Assembly (NCBI GenBank): GCA_000756795.1
Contig: CCSI01000001.1
Span: 907,548 to 971,547, forward strand
Source of the DNA: Qipengyuania vulgaris
Lineage (GTDB): Bacteria; Pseudomonadota; Alphaproteobacteria; Sphingomonadales; Sphingomonadaceae
Direction of reading: 5' to 3'
DNA length: 64,000 bases
In this document: positions 55,171 to 64,000 of the stretch, piece after piece
Numbering within the stretch: position 1 is the stretch's first letter
Layout: every line of letters starts with the position of its first letter
Made by a program: the position numbers and the translations under genes
The notes under the pieces: model-generated
Told to the model about the DNA's origin: nothing
What the model saw: only the letters and a program-made list of their open reading frames with translations
The model's database searches: none

Positions 55171-56556
55171 TCAGGAAGTCTGGCCGAACTCGAACGGCGT
55201 GGTCCCGCGGCGCATGCGGTGGAAGCGCAATTTTCGCCCTCGCGGAGGGAGCGAACGCTGCGGACAGCCCTCGCGATAGCAGCGCGCGCAACCCGGGCCG
55301 ATAGGCTGCGCGTCATTGGGCCTCAGCGACATGCCGCGCGCTTGGGCAAGCTCGGTTGCGAGCACCGCCTCCACACCAACAGCAACTACGAAGCGCGCTT
55401 CTCCGGGCGCGCCACTACCCTCGACACTGCGCATCATTGTGAGCCAGCCGCCCTGTCCCTCGCCCGCATCGTCGAGGCTGACATATTGCGTCACCAGTTC
55501 CCCGCCGCGCTCGAAGGCACGATGCGCGTCCCACAGGGGGCAGGACACGTCCTCGCCGGCAAAGCGCGCGGTGCTCGCGCCCATGAAGCTTTTCGAGAAT
55601 TGTCCCGCACGGTCGAGCCGTATCATAAAGAACGGCAGCCCGCGCTGGCCGACGCGCTGGAGTGTGGTGAGGCGATGGGCGAGTTGCTCGAAACTGACCG
55701 AGAAGCGCCGCTCGAGCACCGGCAAGTCGTAACCGGTCGCCTCGCAAGCGCGCAGGAAACGGCCATAGGGCATCAGCAGGGCGGCAGCGAAGTAACCGTC
55801 GAGGTGACGCTTGAAGAGCGCGCGGGCGGCCTCGTCCTCGAACTGCGCCCCGTGAGCCACGCCCATGATGTCGTCCTGCTTTTCAAGCTGGGCAATCTTG
55901 AGTGCGAGCTGGAAATTGCGCGAGGCGGGGCCGAGCATTTCGGAAAGCTGCACCTGCCGTGCGTGGAGGTCGAGGCGGCTGAGACTGTCTGGCAGCACCT
56001 CGCGCGGTAATATCCGGACCGAGAGCTGGTGACGTTCGCGCAGGCGCTCGGTAAGAGCGAGACCGATGTCCCCACGCGAGAGGCGCATTTCGTCGGCCAG
56101 TTCCTCTGCCGCATGGTCGAGGTCGGCGAAGTGGTTGCGCCAGCGTTCGATTTCGCGGCGCGACGCGTCGAGTGGATCGTCCGACATTTCCGCTGCCGGG
56201 CCTGCGTTATCGTATAGCCGTGCGAAGGCGGCGGCGACTTGTGGGGCGGCGGAGAGGAATTCGTCCAGTTCCTCTCGGTCGATGTCGAGGTCGGTGAAAC
56301 GCTCGTCGGCAAAGCGGCGGGCAAGGCCGTCGAGCCCGCCGATGGCCTCGTCCTCGCGGATGGAGCGCGGGTCGAAGTCGAATTGCTCGACCAGCGCCAT
56401 GACCACGCGCGCGCTGACCGGGCGCTGGTTGCGCTCGATAAGGTTGAGATAGCTGGGCGATATGGAAAGCCGCGTAGCCATCGCGGCCTGGGTCAGATTT
56501 TCGCGTTTGCGCAGCCGCTTGATGGCGGGACCGGCGCGGACGGCATCATCGGCCAT
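55171..56556 (-). CDS. XRE-family regulator, ScfR/RamB-like (ImmA/IrrE-type core)
   Basis: 461 residues. Helix-turn-helix: IKRLRKRENLTQAAMATRLSISPSYLNLIERNQRPVSA. The middle (AHGAQFEDEAARALFKRHLDGYFAAALLMPYGRFLRACEATGYDLPVLERRFSVSFEQLAHRLTTLQ) resembles the IrrE/ImmA-like domain and the C-terminus the DUF2083 cysteine-rich part (GPGCARCYREGCPQRS). This group controls acetate/propionate and glyoxylate genes (ScfR, RamB). Divergent from aceA, which is the likely target. Confidence 0.88.
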   Translation of the reverse strand: MADDAVRAGPAIKRLRKRENLTQAAMATRLSISPSYLNLIERNQRPVSARVVMALVEQFDFDPRSIREDEAIGGLDGLARRFADERFTDLDIDREELDEFLSAAPQVAAAFARLYDNAGPAAEMSDDPLDASRREIERWRNHFADLDHAAEELADEMRLSRGDIGLALTERLRERHQLSVRILPREVLPDSLSRLDLHARQVQLSEMLGPASRNFQLALKIAQLEKQDDIMGVAHGAQFEDEAARALFKRHLDGYFAAALLMPYGRFLRACEATGYDLPVLERRFSVSFEQLAHRLTTLQRVGQRGLPFFMIRLDRAGQFSKSFMGASTARFAGEDVSCPLWDAHRAFERGGELVTQYVSLDDAGEGQGGWLTMMRSVEGSGAPGEARFVVAVGVEAVLATELAQARGMSLRPNDAQPIGPGCARCYREGCPQRSLPPRGRKLRFHRMRRGTTPFEFGQTS

Positions 56557-56630
56557 TTGTAAATTCCTTTACAGATTTACAGGCCGATTACGCCCAATGC
56601 GCGTAATCTGACAAGATATTTTGTAAATTT
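56556..56630. promoter_or_regulatory. Operator candidates between regulator and aceA
   Basis: Two TTTGTAAATT-like copies (56556-56565 and 56620-56629), two TTTACAG copies in the opposite sense (56568 and 56576), and an inverted repeat GATTACGC (56586-56593) / GCGTAATC (56601-56608). AT-rich repeats of this sort suit RamB/ScfR-type binding. Confidence 0.55.
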
Positions 56631-56712
56631 CCCTGCCCGAATCACCTCCTGAAGCGCATTGTCACTGCAACAGCCCGCCATGTGCAGGGCACCACGGACA
56701 GGAGACTACGCC

Positions 56713-58311
56713 ATGACCTACCAGAGCCACATCGCGAAGATGAACGAGACCATCGCCCAGAACGGCGACAGCTGGGCTGCCATCGACGCTGCCAGCGCTG
56801 CTCGCATGGCCGTCCAGAACCGCTTCCCCACCGGCCTCGACATCGCGCGTTACACCGCGAAGATCATGCGCGAGGACATGGAAGCCTATGACAAGAACCC
56901 GGCGAACTACACGCAGTCGCTCGGCTGCTGGCACGGGTTCATCGCGCAGCAGAAGATGATTTCGATTAAGAAGCATTTCGGCAGCACCAAGCGCCGTTAC
57001 CTCTACCTTTCGGGCTGGATGGTCGCCGCGCTGCGCAGCGAATTCGGCCCCCTGCCCGACCAGTCGATGCACGAGAAGACGAGCGTTCCGGCGCTGATCG
57101 AGGAACTCTACACCTTCCTCAAGCAGGCCGATGCCCGTGAACTGGGCGGACTGTTCCGCGAGCTCGACGAAGCCAAGGCAAAGGGCGATGCGGTTGCCAC
57201 CCACCGTCTGCTGAAGGAAATCGACGAGCACCAGACGCATGTTGTGCCGATCATCGCGGATATCGACGCCGGTTTCGGCAATGCCGAGGCTACTTACCTG
57301 CTCGCCAAGAAGATGATCGAAGCCGGGGCCTGTGCGCTGCAGATCGAAAACCAGGTGTCGGACGAAAAGCAGTGTGGCCACCAGGACGGCAAGGTTACCG
57401 TTCCGCATGAGGACTTCCTCCAGAAGATCCGCGCGATCCGCTACGCCTTCCTCGAAATGGGTGTTCCCGATGGCATCATCGTGGCGCGCACGGACAGCCT
57501 CGGCGCTGGCCTCACTAAGCAGATCGCCTTCTCGAAGGAGCCGGGTGATTTGGGCGACCAGTACAACGCCTTCCTCGATTGCGATGAGGTGGACCCTGCC
57601 GATATCAAGAACGGCCAGGTCTTCATCAGCCGCGACGGCAAGCTGATGGCGCCCAAGCGCCTGCCTAGCAACCTTTACCAGTTCCGTACGGGAACGGGGG
57701 AAGACCGCTGCGTGCTCGACTGCATCACCGCGCTCCAGAACGGCGCAGACCTGCTGTGGATCGAAACCGAGAAGCCGCATGTCGAGCAGATCGCAGGCAT
57801 GGTCGACCGGGTTCGCGAAGTGATCCCCAACGCAAAGCTGGTTTACAACAACTCGCCCAGCTTCAACTGGACATTGAACTTCCGCCAGCAGATTTTCGAT
57901 GCGTGGGAGAAGGAAGGCAAGGACGTGTCGGGCTACGACCGCGCCAAGCTGATGAGCATCGATTACGACGGCACCGACCTTGCCGCCGAAGCCGACGAGA
58001 AGATCCGCACCTTCCAGGCCGATGCCGCGAAGCGTGCCGGTATCTTCCACCACCTCATCACGCTGCCGACCTACCACACGGCTGCGCTGAGCACCGACAA
58101 TCTCGCCAAGGAATACTTCGGCGATGCTGCGATGCTCGGCTACGTCAAGAACGTCCAGCGCGAGGAAATCCGCCAGGGTATCGCATGCGTGAAGCACCAG
58201 AACATGGCGGGCAGCGATATCGGCGATGATCACAAGGAATACTTTGCCGGCGAAGCGGCCCTCAAGGCCGGCGGCAAGGACAACACCATGAACCAGTTTG
58301 CAGCAGCCTAA
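56713..58311 (+). CDS. aceA: Isocitrate lyase
   Basis: 532 residues from the ATG at 56713 after AGGAGA. Long (about 530-residue) type like that of Pseudomonas. Cleaves isocitrate to succinate and glyoxylate. ADIDAGFGNAEATYLLAKKMIEAGACALQIENQVSDEKQCGHQDGK contains the catalytic KxCGH loop (KQCGH) and metal site; VARTDSLGAGLT and NNSPSFNW follow. The upstream extension to 56659 is rejected. Malate synthase is not in the window. Confidence 0.96.
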   Translation: MTYQSHIAKMNETIAQNGDSWAAIDAASAARMAVQNRFPTGLDIARYTAKIMREDMEAYDKNPANYTQSLGCWHGFIAQQKMISIKKHFGSTKRRYLYLSGWMVAALRSEFGPLPDQSMHEKTSVPALIEELYTFLKQADARELGGLFRELDEAKAKGDAVATHRLLKEIDEHQTHVVPIIADIDAGFGNAEATYLLAKKMIEAGACALQIENQVSDEKQCGHQDGKVTVPHEDFLQKIRAIRYAFLEMGVPDGIIVARTDSLGAGLTKQIAFSKEPGDLGDQYNAFLDCDEVDPADIKNGQVFISRDGKLMAPKRLPSNLYQFRTGTGEDRCVLDCITALQNGADLLWIETEKPHVEQIAGMVDRVREVIPNAKLVYNNSPSFNWTLNFRQQIFDAWEKEGKDVSGYDRAKLMSIDYDGTDLAAEADEKIRTFQADAAKRAGIFHHLITLPTYHTAALSTDNLAKEYFGDAAMLGYVKNVQREEIRQGIACVKHQNMAGSDIGDDHKEYFAGEAALKAGGKDNTMNQFAAA

Positions 58312-58324
58312 CGGAGAAAAGAGG

Positions 58325-58516
58325 ATGACTACGATGACCGAAGACACCCCGAAGACCGAACCGGGCCGCGCACGCGCCTTGTTTTCGACCGCCGATTTCC
58401 GCCTCCTGCGCACCGCTCTCACGAGCTACGCACGCCAGACGGAAGACCGCGAGGAGCTGGCGAAGATCAACGCCCTGCACCACCGTCTGGGTACCTACGT
58501 TCCCTCGGACGGCTAA
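58325..58516 (+). CDS. Small protein downstream of aceA
   Basis: 63 residues from the ATG at 58325, 13 bases after aceA. MTEDTPKTEPGRARALFSTADFRLLRTALTSYARQTEDREELAKINALHHRLGTYVPSDG: charged, helical, soluble (given in pieces here only as TEDREELAKINALHHRLG and RLLRTALTSYARQ). No family known to me; proximity suggests joint expression with isocitrate lyase. Confidence 0.7.
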   Translation: MTTMTEDTPKTEPGRARALFSTADFRLLRTALTSYARQTEDREELAKINALHHRLGTYVPSDG

Positions 58517-58556
58517 CCGAGACTACCCTTTATTCCAGTTCTCCTGGGGAGGAGAA

Positions 58557-58592
58557 ACGGCTGCTGGAGTGCCCCAACACTCCGGCAGCCGT
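58557..58592. terminator. Bidirectional terminator between aceA unit and the M20 gene
   Basis: ACGGCTGC-T-GGAGTG (58557-58571) pairs with CACTCC-G-GCAGCCGT (58578-58592), about 15 bp with one G-T, flanked by short T/A runs on both sides. It lies between convergent genes. Confidence 0.75.
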
Positions 58593-58600
58593 CAATTTAT

Positions 58601-59932
58601 CTAGCCGCCGTTTGCCGGCATCAAATCGAGCGCAGCACCTGCCAGTGCCTCCGCCCCAGTCCGCACCACCGCTTCGGCATCGGGAGCCCAGAACGGCGAG
58701 TGCAGCGAGGGGAGCGGCTTACCCTCCTCCTTCATCGCCTTGAGCATCGCGTCGGGGGTGCCGCTGATCCAGAAAATCATGCTCTGGACGCCTTCGGGGT
58801 CGGCACGGCGAAACTGGCTGAAGTCCTCGCCTCCCATCACCGCTGGCCACTCCATCACCCGCTCGTCTCCGAAACGCTCGCGGAAACCGGTGGCGAGTTG
58901 CTGGCTGAATTCGGGATCGTTGTAGGTCGAGGGCGTATAGGGGTCTTCCACCGTCACCACCGGATAGAGTTCTTCCGGCAATCCTGCCGTAATCGCCTCG
59001 CCCCGCGCAACGCGGCGGATGCCGTCGAGCAGCAGCTCACGGCTTTCGTCCGAATAGCTGCGCACGGTCAGTTGCAGCTTGGCCTCGTCCGAAATGATGT
59101 TGTGCTTGGCGCCGGCATGGAAGCTGCCGACCGTGATCACCGCCGGGTCGAGCGGCGAGGAATTGCGGCTCACCACCGTCTGCAGCTTCATCACGATGGC
59201 GCTGGCGAGCACGATGGGGTCGCGCGTGGTGTGGGGATAGGCCCCGTGACCACCTACGCCCTTCACTTGGATATCGACGCTGTCGACATTGGCGAGCGCA
59301 TAGCCGGGCGTGAAGCCAATAGTCCCTGCCGGAGCAGGTGCAGCTGCGTCATGGAATGCGATGACGTAATCCGGCTTGGGGAAACGGGTGTAGAGCCCGT
59401 CCTCGAGCATGGCGAGCGCGCCCAGCCCGAGTTCCTCGGCAGGCTGGAGGATCATCACGAGGGTGCCCTGCCACTCGTCCTTGCGCTCGGCGAGAAGCTG
59501 CGCCGCGCCGATGAAGCCTGCCATATGCGTGTCGTGCCCGCAGGCATGCATCACGCCGGTAGTCACACCGCTGGCCGGCGTGGCTGTTTCCTTGCTCGCA
59601 TAGGGAAGGCCCGTTTGTTCGATGACCGGCAACCCGTCCATGTCGGCACGCAGCATGACGGTCGGACCGTCACCGTTTTTCATCACCGAGACCACGCCCG
59701 TTTGCCCCACGCCCTCGGTCACTTCGAAACCGAGATCGCGCATGCGCTTGGCGAGCTTGGCGGCAGTCTCGTGCTCCTCGAAACTGAGTTCGGGGTGCGC
59801 GTGGAGGTCGCGGTAGAGCTCCATCAGTTCGGGCATATCCTCGTCGAGCGAGGCGCTCAGGTTATTGGCATGGGCAGGAGCAGCGAATGCAATGGCAGCG
59901 GCTGCCAGCAATGTTGGACGCAAGTTTGACAT
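58601..59932 (-). CDS. Exported M20 family metallo-amidohydrolase
   Basis: 443 residues from the ATG at 59932. A signal peptide runs to about AHAN (residue 24). M20 motifs: VMLRADMDGLPVIE, GVMHACGHDTHMAGFIGAAQ, MILQPAEELGLGAL, GGHGAYPHTTRDPI and VMGGEDFSQF. Likely hydrolyses N-acyl amino acids or similar amides (AmhX/HipO-like) in the periplasm. Confidence 0.93.
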   Translation of the reverse strand: MSNLRPTLLAAAAIAFAAPAHANNLSASLDEDMPELMELYRDLHAHPELSFEEHETAAKLAKRMRDLGFEVTEGVGQTGVVSVMKNGDGPTVMLRADMDGLPVIEQTGLPYASKETATPASGVTTGVMHACGHDTHMAGFIGAAQLLAERKDEWQGTLVMILQPAEELGLGALAMLEDGLYTRFPKPDYVIAFHDAAAPAPAGTIGFTPGYALANVDSVDIQVKGVGGHGAYPHTTRDPIVLASAIVMKLQTVVSRNSSPLDPAVITVGSFHAGAKHNIISDEAKLQLTVRSYSDESRELLLDGIRRVARGEAITAGLPEELYPVVTVEDPYTPSTYNDPEFSQQLATGFRERFGDERVMEWPAVMGGEDFSQFRRADPEGVQSMIFWISGTPDAMLKAMKEEGKPLPSLHSPFWAPDAEAVVRTGAEALAGAALDLMPANGG

Positions 59933-60057
59933 GTCTTCGGCAATCCCCTCAGCTTGGAACAGGTGGAACACGGTCCATGGGCTGAAATCCCCCAGCTGGC
60001 CCCGTGCGAAAATGTTCGGCGCAAGACTGGCAGAGCCCCGCGCAATAGGAAAGCGCC

Positions 60058-61857
60058 TTAAAGGCCGTAAGTCAGCACCAGCCCGACCGAAAGTGCCGTG
60101 ACCATAATGGCGACCAGCGGCACGCCGGTCTTCACATAGTCCCCGAAATCATAGCTGCCTTCGGCCATGATCAGCATGTTTGTCTGGTAGGCGATGGGCG
60201 TCGCATAGGAGAGGTTGCAGCCGAACAATACGGCGAGCACCAGCGGCTCCGGCGGCAGGCCGAGCTGCGCAGCGATTGCGAATGCGATTGGCGTGCCGAC
60301 AGTCGCCGCCGTTGCGTTGGAGGCGAAATTGGTCAGCACGGCCACGAAGACCATGATGGCGGCGAGGACCAGTTCGGGAGACAGGTACTGAAGCCCGATA
60401 GACAGCCCTTCGCCCAACCAGGCTGCAGCGCCGCTCTCGTCGATTATGCGTCCGATGGAAATGCTGGCAGCAACCAGCACGATGACTTGCGCAGACAGCG
60501 CGCGGCCGACCCTGTCGAACTTCACGCAACCGGTCAGGAACATGAGAATGGCGCCCGCCAACGCGGCAATAGCGATTGGCACCAGCCCGAAAGACGCAAA
60601 AGCGACAGAACCCGCCATGATGCCTGCAGCGAGCCATGCCTTCGAACGACGCGGCAATTCGCGGCGACCTTCGAGCTGGAGCAGGCTGTCGCCATTGGCG
60701 AATGCTTCGAGGTCATGTTGCAGACCCATCACCAGCAGCACATCGCCTTCGCGGATGCGGATGTCGCCGACGTCGCTGAATTCGTCCTTCTGGCCGATAA
60801 GCGTATCGGGCCGGTGGATGCCGACGACCGCCACGCCGTAGAGGTCGGCGATGCCAGAGGTGGGCAAGGTACGGCTGTTGAGGCGGCTATCGGCAGTAAC
60901 CGTCATCTCGACGACCTGGATGTCTTCGCCCGTCTCGTTGTGATTGCGCTGGATGCGCTCGAGCACCCAGCTTGGCGCTGCCTCGCCGCGCATGACCGCA
61001 ATCGCTTCCTCGATCGCCTCATGCGTGCCCGAGACCTTGATCCGCTGTCCGGGGCGGAAAAGGCCCGGCTTCACGTCATGGAATTCGATCCCGGCGGGCA
61101 GTCGCGAGGCGACCTGGGCAAGTTCGCGCCCGTTCAGGAGGCTGTTTTCGGTAACGCGCAGCCGAGTGAAGAACCGCCGCATCTCGTGCGGCTGCTCGAT
61201 ACGGTTATCATCGAGCATCTTGGGCATGACGAGCCAGAGGTAGGGCAAGGCTACCAGCGCTGCGGCCAGGACGATCGGCGTGAAGTGGAACACGCTCATC
61301 ATCGGCATGCCGAGGTCCACGGCAATCGAGACGACGAGGATGTTCGTTGAAGTACCGATAGTTGTCGCCAGCCCGCCGATCAGCGAGGCGGCGTTGAGGG
61401 GCATCAGCGTTTTCGAGGCAGGCATGGCCCCGCGTGCGGCCAGCGTCACGAATATCGGGATCAGCAGCACGAGGACCGGCGTGTTGTTGACGAACATCGA
61501 CAGGAAGAAGGCCAGACCCAGCGAGACCAGCAGGCCGACCTGCAGATTGAATTTGAATATCCGCTCGAGCAGTCGGGCCGCCGGTTCGAGCGCGCCGGTG
61601 ACGATGAGCCCCCGCCCGAGGATCATCAGCGCACAGATGGTGATGAGTGCGTAGTGGCCGAAACCGCCAAAGGCGATGGCCAGACCATCGGTCGGAGATT
61701 GTCCTTCGAGCGGGAAGAAATAGAGCCCGACCGCAATCACCGCGATGGTGAGAAGCGAAATGATCTCGATGGACATCCGTCCGCGCGCAAAAGCGACGAA
61801 CATGGCGATGGTGACAGCCATGGCGGCTATCGCGTGGTAGGAAGGCATCCCGATCAT
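60058..61857 (-). CDS. SLC13/DASS-type permease with TrkA-C domains
   Basis: 599 residues. About 11 helices in two halves (VLVLLIPIFVTLAARG and FVAVLTNFASNATAATVGTPIAF holding the SNT-like motif) separated by ~190 soluble residues with two TrkA-C-like domains (LPAGIEFHDVKPGLFRPGQRIKVSG; VGDIRIREGDVLLVMG). Probable sodium-coupled uptake of sulfate or dicarboxylate. Substrate unproven. Confidence 0.88.
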   Translation of the reverse strand: MIGMPSYHAIAAMAVTIAMFVAFARGRMSIEIISLLTIAVIAVGLYFFPLEGQSPTDGLAIAFGGFGHYALITICALMILGRGLIVTGALEPAARLLERIFKFNLQVGLLVSLGLAFFLSMFVNNTPVLVLLIPIFVTLAARGAMPASKTLMPLNAASLIGGLATTIGTSTNILVVSIAVDLGMPMMSVFHFTPIVLAAALVALPYLWLVMPKMLDDNRIEQPHEMRRFFTRLRVTENSLLNGRELAQVASRLPAGIEFHDVKPGLFRPGQRIKVSGTHEAIEEAIAVMRGEAAPSWVLERIQRNHNETGEDIQVVEMTVTADSRLNSRTLPTSGIADLYGVAVVGIHRPDTLIGQKDEFSDVGDIRIREGDVLLVMGLQHDLEAFANGDSLLQLEGRRELPRRSKAWLAAGIMAGSVAFASFGLVPIAIAALAGAILMFLTGCVKFDRVGRALSAQVIVLVAASISIGRIIDESGAAAWLGEGLSIGLQYLSPELVLAAIMVFVAVLTNFASNATAATVGTPIAFAIAAQLGLPPEPLVLAVLFGCNLSYATPIAYQTNMLIMAEGSYDFGDYVKTGVPLVAIMVTALSVGLVLTYGL

Positions 61858-62333
61858 GCGTGATGCTGAATCACAGTTTCATTGCCCGAGAGCAAGTAAA
61901 TTTTCGGAGAGATCGCTCGATTTCGGCTCCCGAGTCGCGGGCAAAAATGGAAATTGAAGTTTCGTCAATAGCAATGGAATTTACTACGCATATCAACACA
62001 TTGCAACGGAACAAAGCAGGTCCGTTGACTCGAGTTGCAATTGCGTTAACCATATTTGCAACTTCGCGCCTTCAAGCGAACGGGTCACCAAAAAGCACGA
62101 AAACAGGGTCGCAGCCGCTTCGGGCAGAGGACGAACCGAGTCCATTGCCTGGTAAGGATTCCCCTCGGGGGAGAGCAGGATGGTAGCCGTGTACGCAAGC
62201 AAAAGTGGAGCGCTTGGCGCTGCCACCACGCGCGACCGGCCACCCCATGTCCCGTCCCGTGCCTGTGTCTCCCCCCACCCTACCGATCGCGCCTTCGCGC
62301 TGACCGGCTTGACCTGCTGAAAGGTTCGCAAAC
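61858..62333. other. 476-bp intergenic region
   Basis: Relatively AT-rich at 61860-62060, then high-GC. A 108-codon frame at 61860-62186 has no ribosome site and no recognisable sequence, so it is not called. A short palindrome CCCCTCGGGG (62161-62170) is the only structure noted. It probably contains the promoter of the surface protein gene at 62334. Confidence 0.5.
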
Positions 62334-64000
62334 ATGGAACATATCATCGACGCCCGTGACCTCGACAACCCAGGCACTCCTGACGATGAGAGTCTCGATG
62401 ACGTTACCGAAGGTCTGGTCGTAAAAAAACTGGCTCCGGGTGAAGGTACGGTGTCAGGTTCAGGCACATACACACCGTTCCTGCGCCAGAACGCGACCGG
62501 TCAGGACCAGGCATCGCAAGGTTTCAACACTGACGATGGTGCGGCCACGGCGAACAACAACGGCGCCGGTCTCGACATGGATTCCTCGTTTACGCAGGCG
62601 CTGACCGTGGGCGACCTGCCGGTCATCTTCATCGACCTTACCGATGACGGCATCGACAATCCCCTCGCCTATTACGAACTTCGCCTCGACATCAACGAGG
62701 AAAATAACGCAGGCACGGACAACAGCGGTGAACCCAATGTGGAGCTCGCGCTTACTGAACTGCAAATCTACACGTCCGAAAGCATGGCGACGCTCGCCGA
62801 TTACAACGCAGGCACTTACGAAGATCGTGCGCTGGATGAAGATTTCGCGCTTCGCTACGACCTTGATGCAGGCGGCGATCATACCATCCTGCTTGAGGAC
62901 ACCAATTCGGGCAGCGGCGAGGACGACTTCATCTTCTACGTCCCCGTCACACTGCTCGACGATGCGGATGCAAGCCACTATTTCACCCTCTTTTCCCAGT
63001 TCGGTCCCAGTCCGGATGAAGGCGCGACCTTCGAGGAATGGCGCATCCGCAACACCACCCAGATCCAGGGTTTCAAATTCAATGATCTGGACGGCGACGG
63101 GGTCTACGACGAAGCCGACGGCGAAAGCGGCCTCGGCGGCTTCCAGTTCTACATCGACAGTAATGGTGACGGTGAATACCAGGTCGGCGAACTGACCACG
63201 ACCTCTGCCGAGGACGGCAGCTTCACCTTCTACGGACTCATTGCAGGCACCTACACCATTCGGGAGGTTGATAATCCCGACTGGGTCCTGACCACAGGTG
63301 TCGATGGAGACCACGTCGTCACCATCACCGACGAAGATATCAATTCGGACACAGACGCCTTCGTTCAGGTCGGCAACTTCCTGCCCGACCCGCAACTTTC
63401 CATCATCAAGACCGGCACAACCAGCCTTGGCGATGACTGCATCGATGTGCTGGGCGAGGATATCGAGTGGACCATCGAGGTCACCCGTGCAGGCAATGTC
63501 GATATCGAAAACGTGGTGGTCACCGACGATCGCGGCACGCCGGTCTACCAGAGCGGCGATGATGGCGACGAAGTGCTCGAGGAAGGCGAGACCTGGGTCT
63601 ACACCTTCTCTGAAGAAGTCACTCAGGACATGCTGAACTCCGGCTCGACGGTTAACAACATCGCCTATGCAAATGGCACAGCCGTCGGTTACGGCACGGC
63701 AGCCCCCGAGGTCAGCGACGACGCCAGTCTCGACGTCTGCCAGGATCCGGTCATCCAGATCGTCAAGACCGGCACCACCAGCCTTGGCGATGACTGCATC
63801 GACGTGCTGGGCGAGGACATCGAGTGGACCATCGAGGTCACCCGTGCAGGCAATGTCGATATCGACGATGTCGTGGTCACCGACGACCGCGGTACGCCCG
63901 TCTACCAGAGCGGCGATGATGGCGACGGCGTGCTCGAAGCAGGCGAGACCTGGGTCTACACCTTCTCCGAAGAAGTGACGCAGGACATGCTGAATAGCGG
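62334..64000 (+). CDS. Large acidic surface/secreted repeat protein (3' truncated)
   Basis: Open from the ATG at 62334 to the window end (555 codons). No N-terminal signal peptide. About 240 acidic residues of unknown fold, then an SdrD-B-like domain near residue 245 (QGFKFNDLDGDGVYDEADGE; GTYTIREVDNPDWV), then the first of a 119-residue DUF7507/DUF11-like repeat: IIKTGTTSLGDDCIDVLGED, VTDDRGTPVYQSGDDGDEVLEEGETWVYTF. A second copy starts 357 bp later and is cut by the window edge. D-rich Ca-binding loops, paired with lack of a signal, suggest type I secretion or a C-terminal signal beyond the window. Confidence 0.85.
   Translation, partial: MEHIIDARDLDNPGTPDDESLDDVTEGLVVKKLAPGEGTVSGSGTYTPFLRQNATGQDQASQGFNTDDGAATANNNGAGLDMDSSFTQALTVGDLPVIFIDLTDDGIDNPLAYYELRLDINEENNAGTDNSGEPNVELALTELQIYTSESMATLADYNAGTYEDRALDEDFALRYDLDAGGDHTILLEDTNSGSGEDDFIFYVPVTLLDDADASHYFTLFSQFGPSPDEGATFEEWRIRNTTQIQGFKFNDLDGDGVYDEADGESGLGGFQFYIDSNGDGEYQVGELTTTSAEDGSFTFYGLIAGTYTIREVDNPDWVLTTGVDGDHVVTITDEDINSDTDAFVQVGNFLPDPQLSIIKTGTTSLGDDCIDVLGEDIEWTIEVTRAGNVDIENVVVTDDRGTPVYQSGDDGDEVLEEGETWVYTFSEEVTQDMLNSGSTVNNIAYANGTAVGYGTAAPEVSDDASLDVCQDPVIQIVKTGTTSLGDDCIDVLGEDIEWTIEVTRAGNVDIDDVVVTDDRGTPVYQSGDDGDGVLEAGETWVYTFSEEVTQDMLNS

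Noticed and set aside
61860..62186. 108-codon frame in the gap before the surface protein
   Set aside because: No ribosome site, no domain and composition unlike neighbouring genes.
62334..64000. Repeat region as CRISPR or tandem satellite
   Set aside because: The 357-bp period is in frame and encodes a known type of surface repeat.

Overview
The window is a dense, high-GC (visibly about 60-65 %) bacterial chromosome segment. Its gene content and regulatory signals point to an alphaproteobacterium of the order Sphingomonadales, most likely the Erythrobacteraceae. The evidence is LexA boxes of the form GTTC-N7-GTTC, an imuA-imuB/dnaE2 mutagenesis cassette, PrsK/PrsR (the two-component system of the PEP-CTERM/exosortase A pathway), long-form PstC and PstA permeases, tandem tRNA-Glu genes and many translationally coupled genes (ATGA/TGATG overlaps). 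I saw no phage, insertion sequence, plasmid or CRISPR signature, so most of the window is ordinary core chromosome.

Layout. 1-7461: membrane proteins, purL, a nitroreductase, a Coq4-like protein, serB and miaA (serB and miaA start codons overlap head to head). 7462-16602: branched-chain amino acid block ilvB - small ORF - ilvN - LprI-like gene - ilvC, then a DUF6151-like protein, YceI, a DUF4329/JAMM-like protein, an FMN-dependent alpha-hydroxy-acid oxidase, and leuA behind a short Leu-containing leader peptide. 16685-24830: a stress-type glycine-zipper protein, a diguanylate cyclase, an amidohydrolase, a nitronate monooxygenase, an AHH-domain protein, a flavodoxin and recJ. 24916-25113: two identical tRNA-Glu(TTC) genes. 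25155-33874: a complete phosphate regulon (phoR, phosphate-type porin, pstS-pstC-pstA-pstB-phoU-phoB) with two PhoB boxes built from 11-bp repeats.

33876-45940: extensin-like protein, LysE exporter, then the most interesting part, a split SOS mutagenesis island. One minus-strand operon runs radical SAM protein -> DUF4130-UdgX fusion -> dnaE2, the other imuA -> imuB; each starts behind its own LexA box. Between them lie three plus-strand genes (alpha-carbonic anhydrase, PilZ protein, small exported protein). dnaE2 carries two in-frame palindromic repeat elements. 46090-54597: a PNPOx-like protein, a sodium-dependent transporter, panB, a DUF475 membrane protein, a bile-acid-symporter-family protein, and prsR-prsK. 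54791-61857: a small membrane protein, an ScfR/RamB-like regulator divergent from isocitrate lyase (aceA), a small ORF, an exported M20 hydrolase and an SLC13-type permease. 62334-64000: the start of a large acidic surface or secreted protein with an SdrD-B-like domain and near-identical 119-residue repeats; it runs off the window.

How parts work together. Phosphate starvation: the porin admits phosphate, PstSCAB imports it, PhoU and PhoR sense transport state, and PhoB binds the two boxes. DNA damage: LexA cleavage should switch on both minus-strand operons, putting a translesion mutasome (ImuA, ImuB, DnaE2) under the same control as a uracil-trapping UdgX and a DNA-repair-type radical SAM protein. 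Carbon use: the XRE/ScfR-like regulator probably controls the glyoxylate-shunt gene aceA through AT-rich repeats in their shared intergenic region. All functional calls rest on reading the sequence and knowledge of families; no database search was run.
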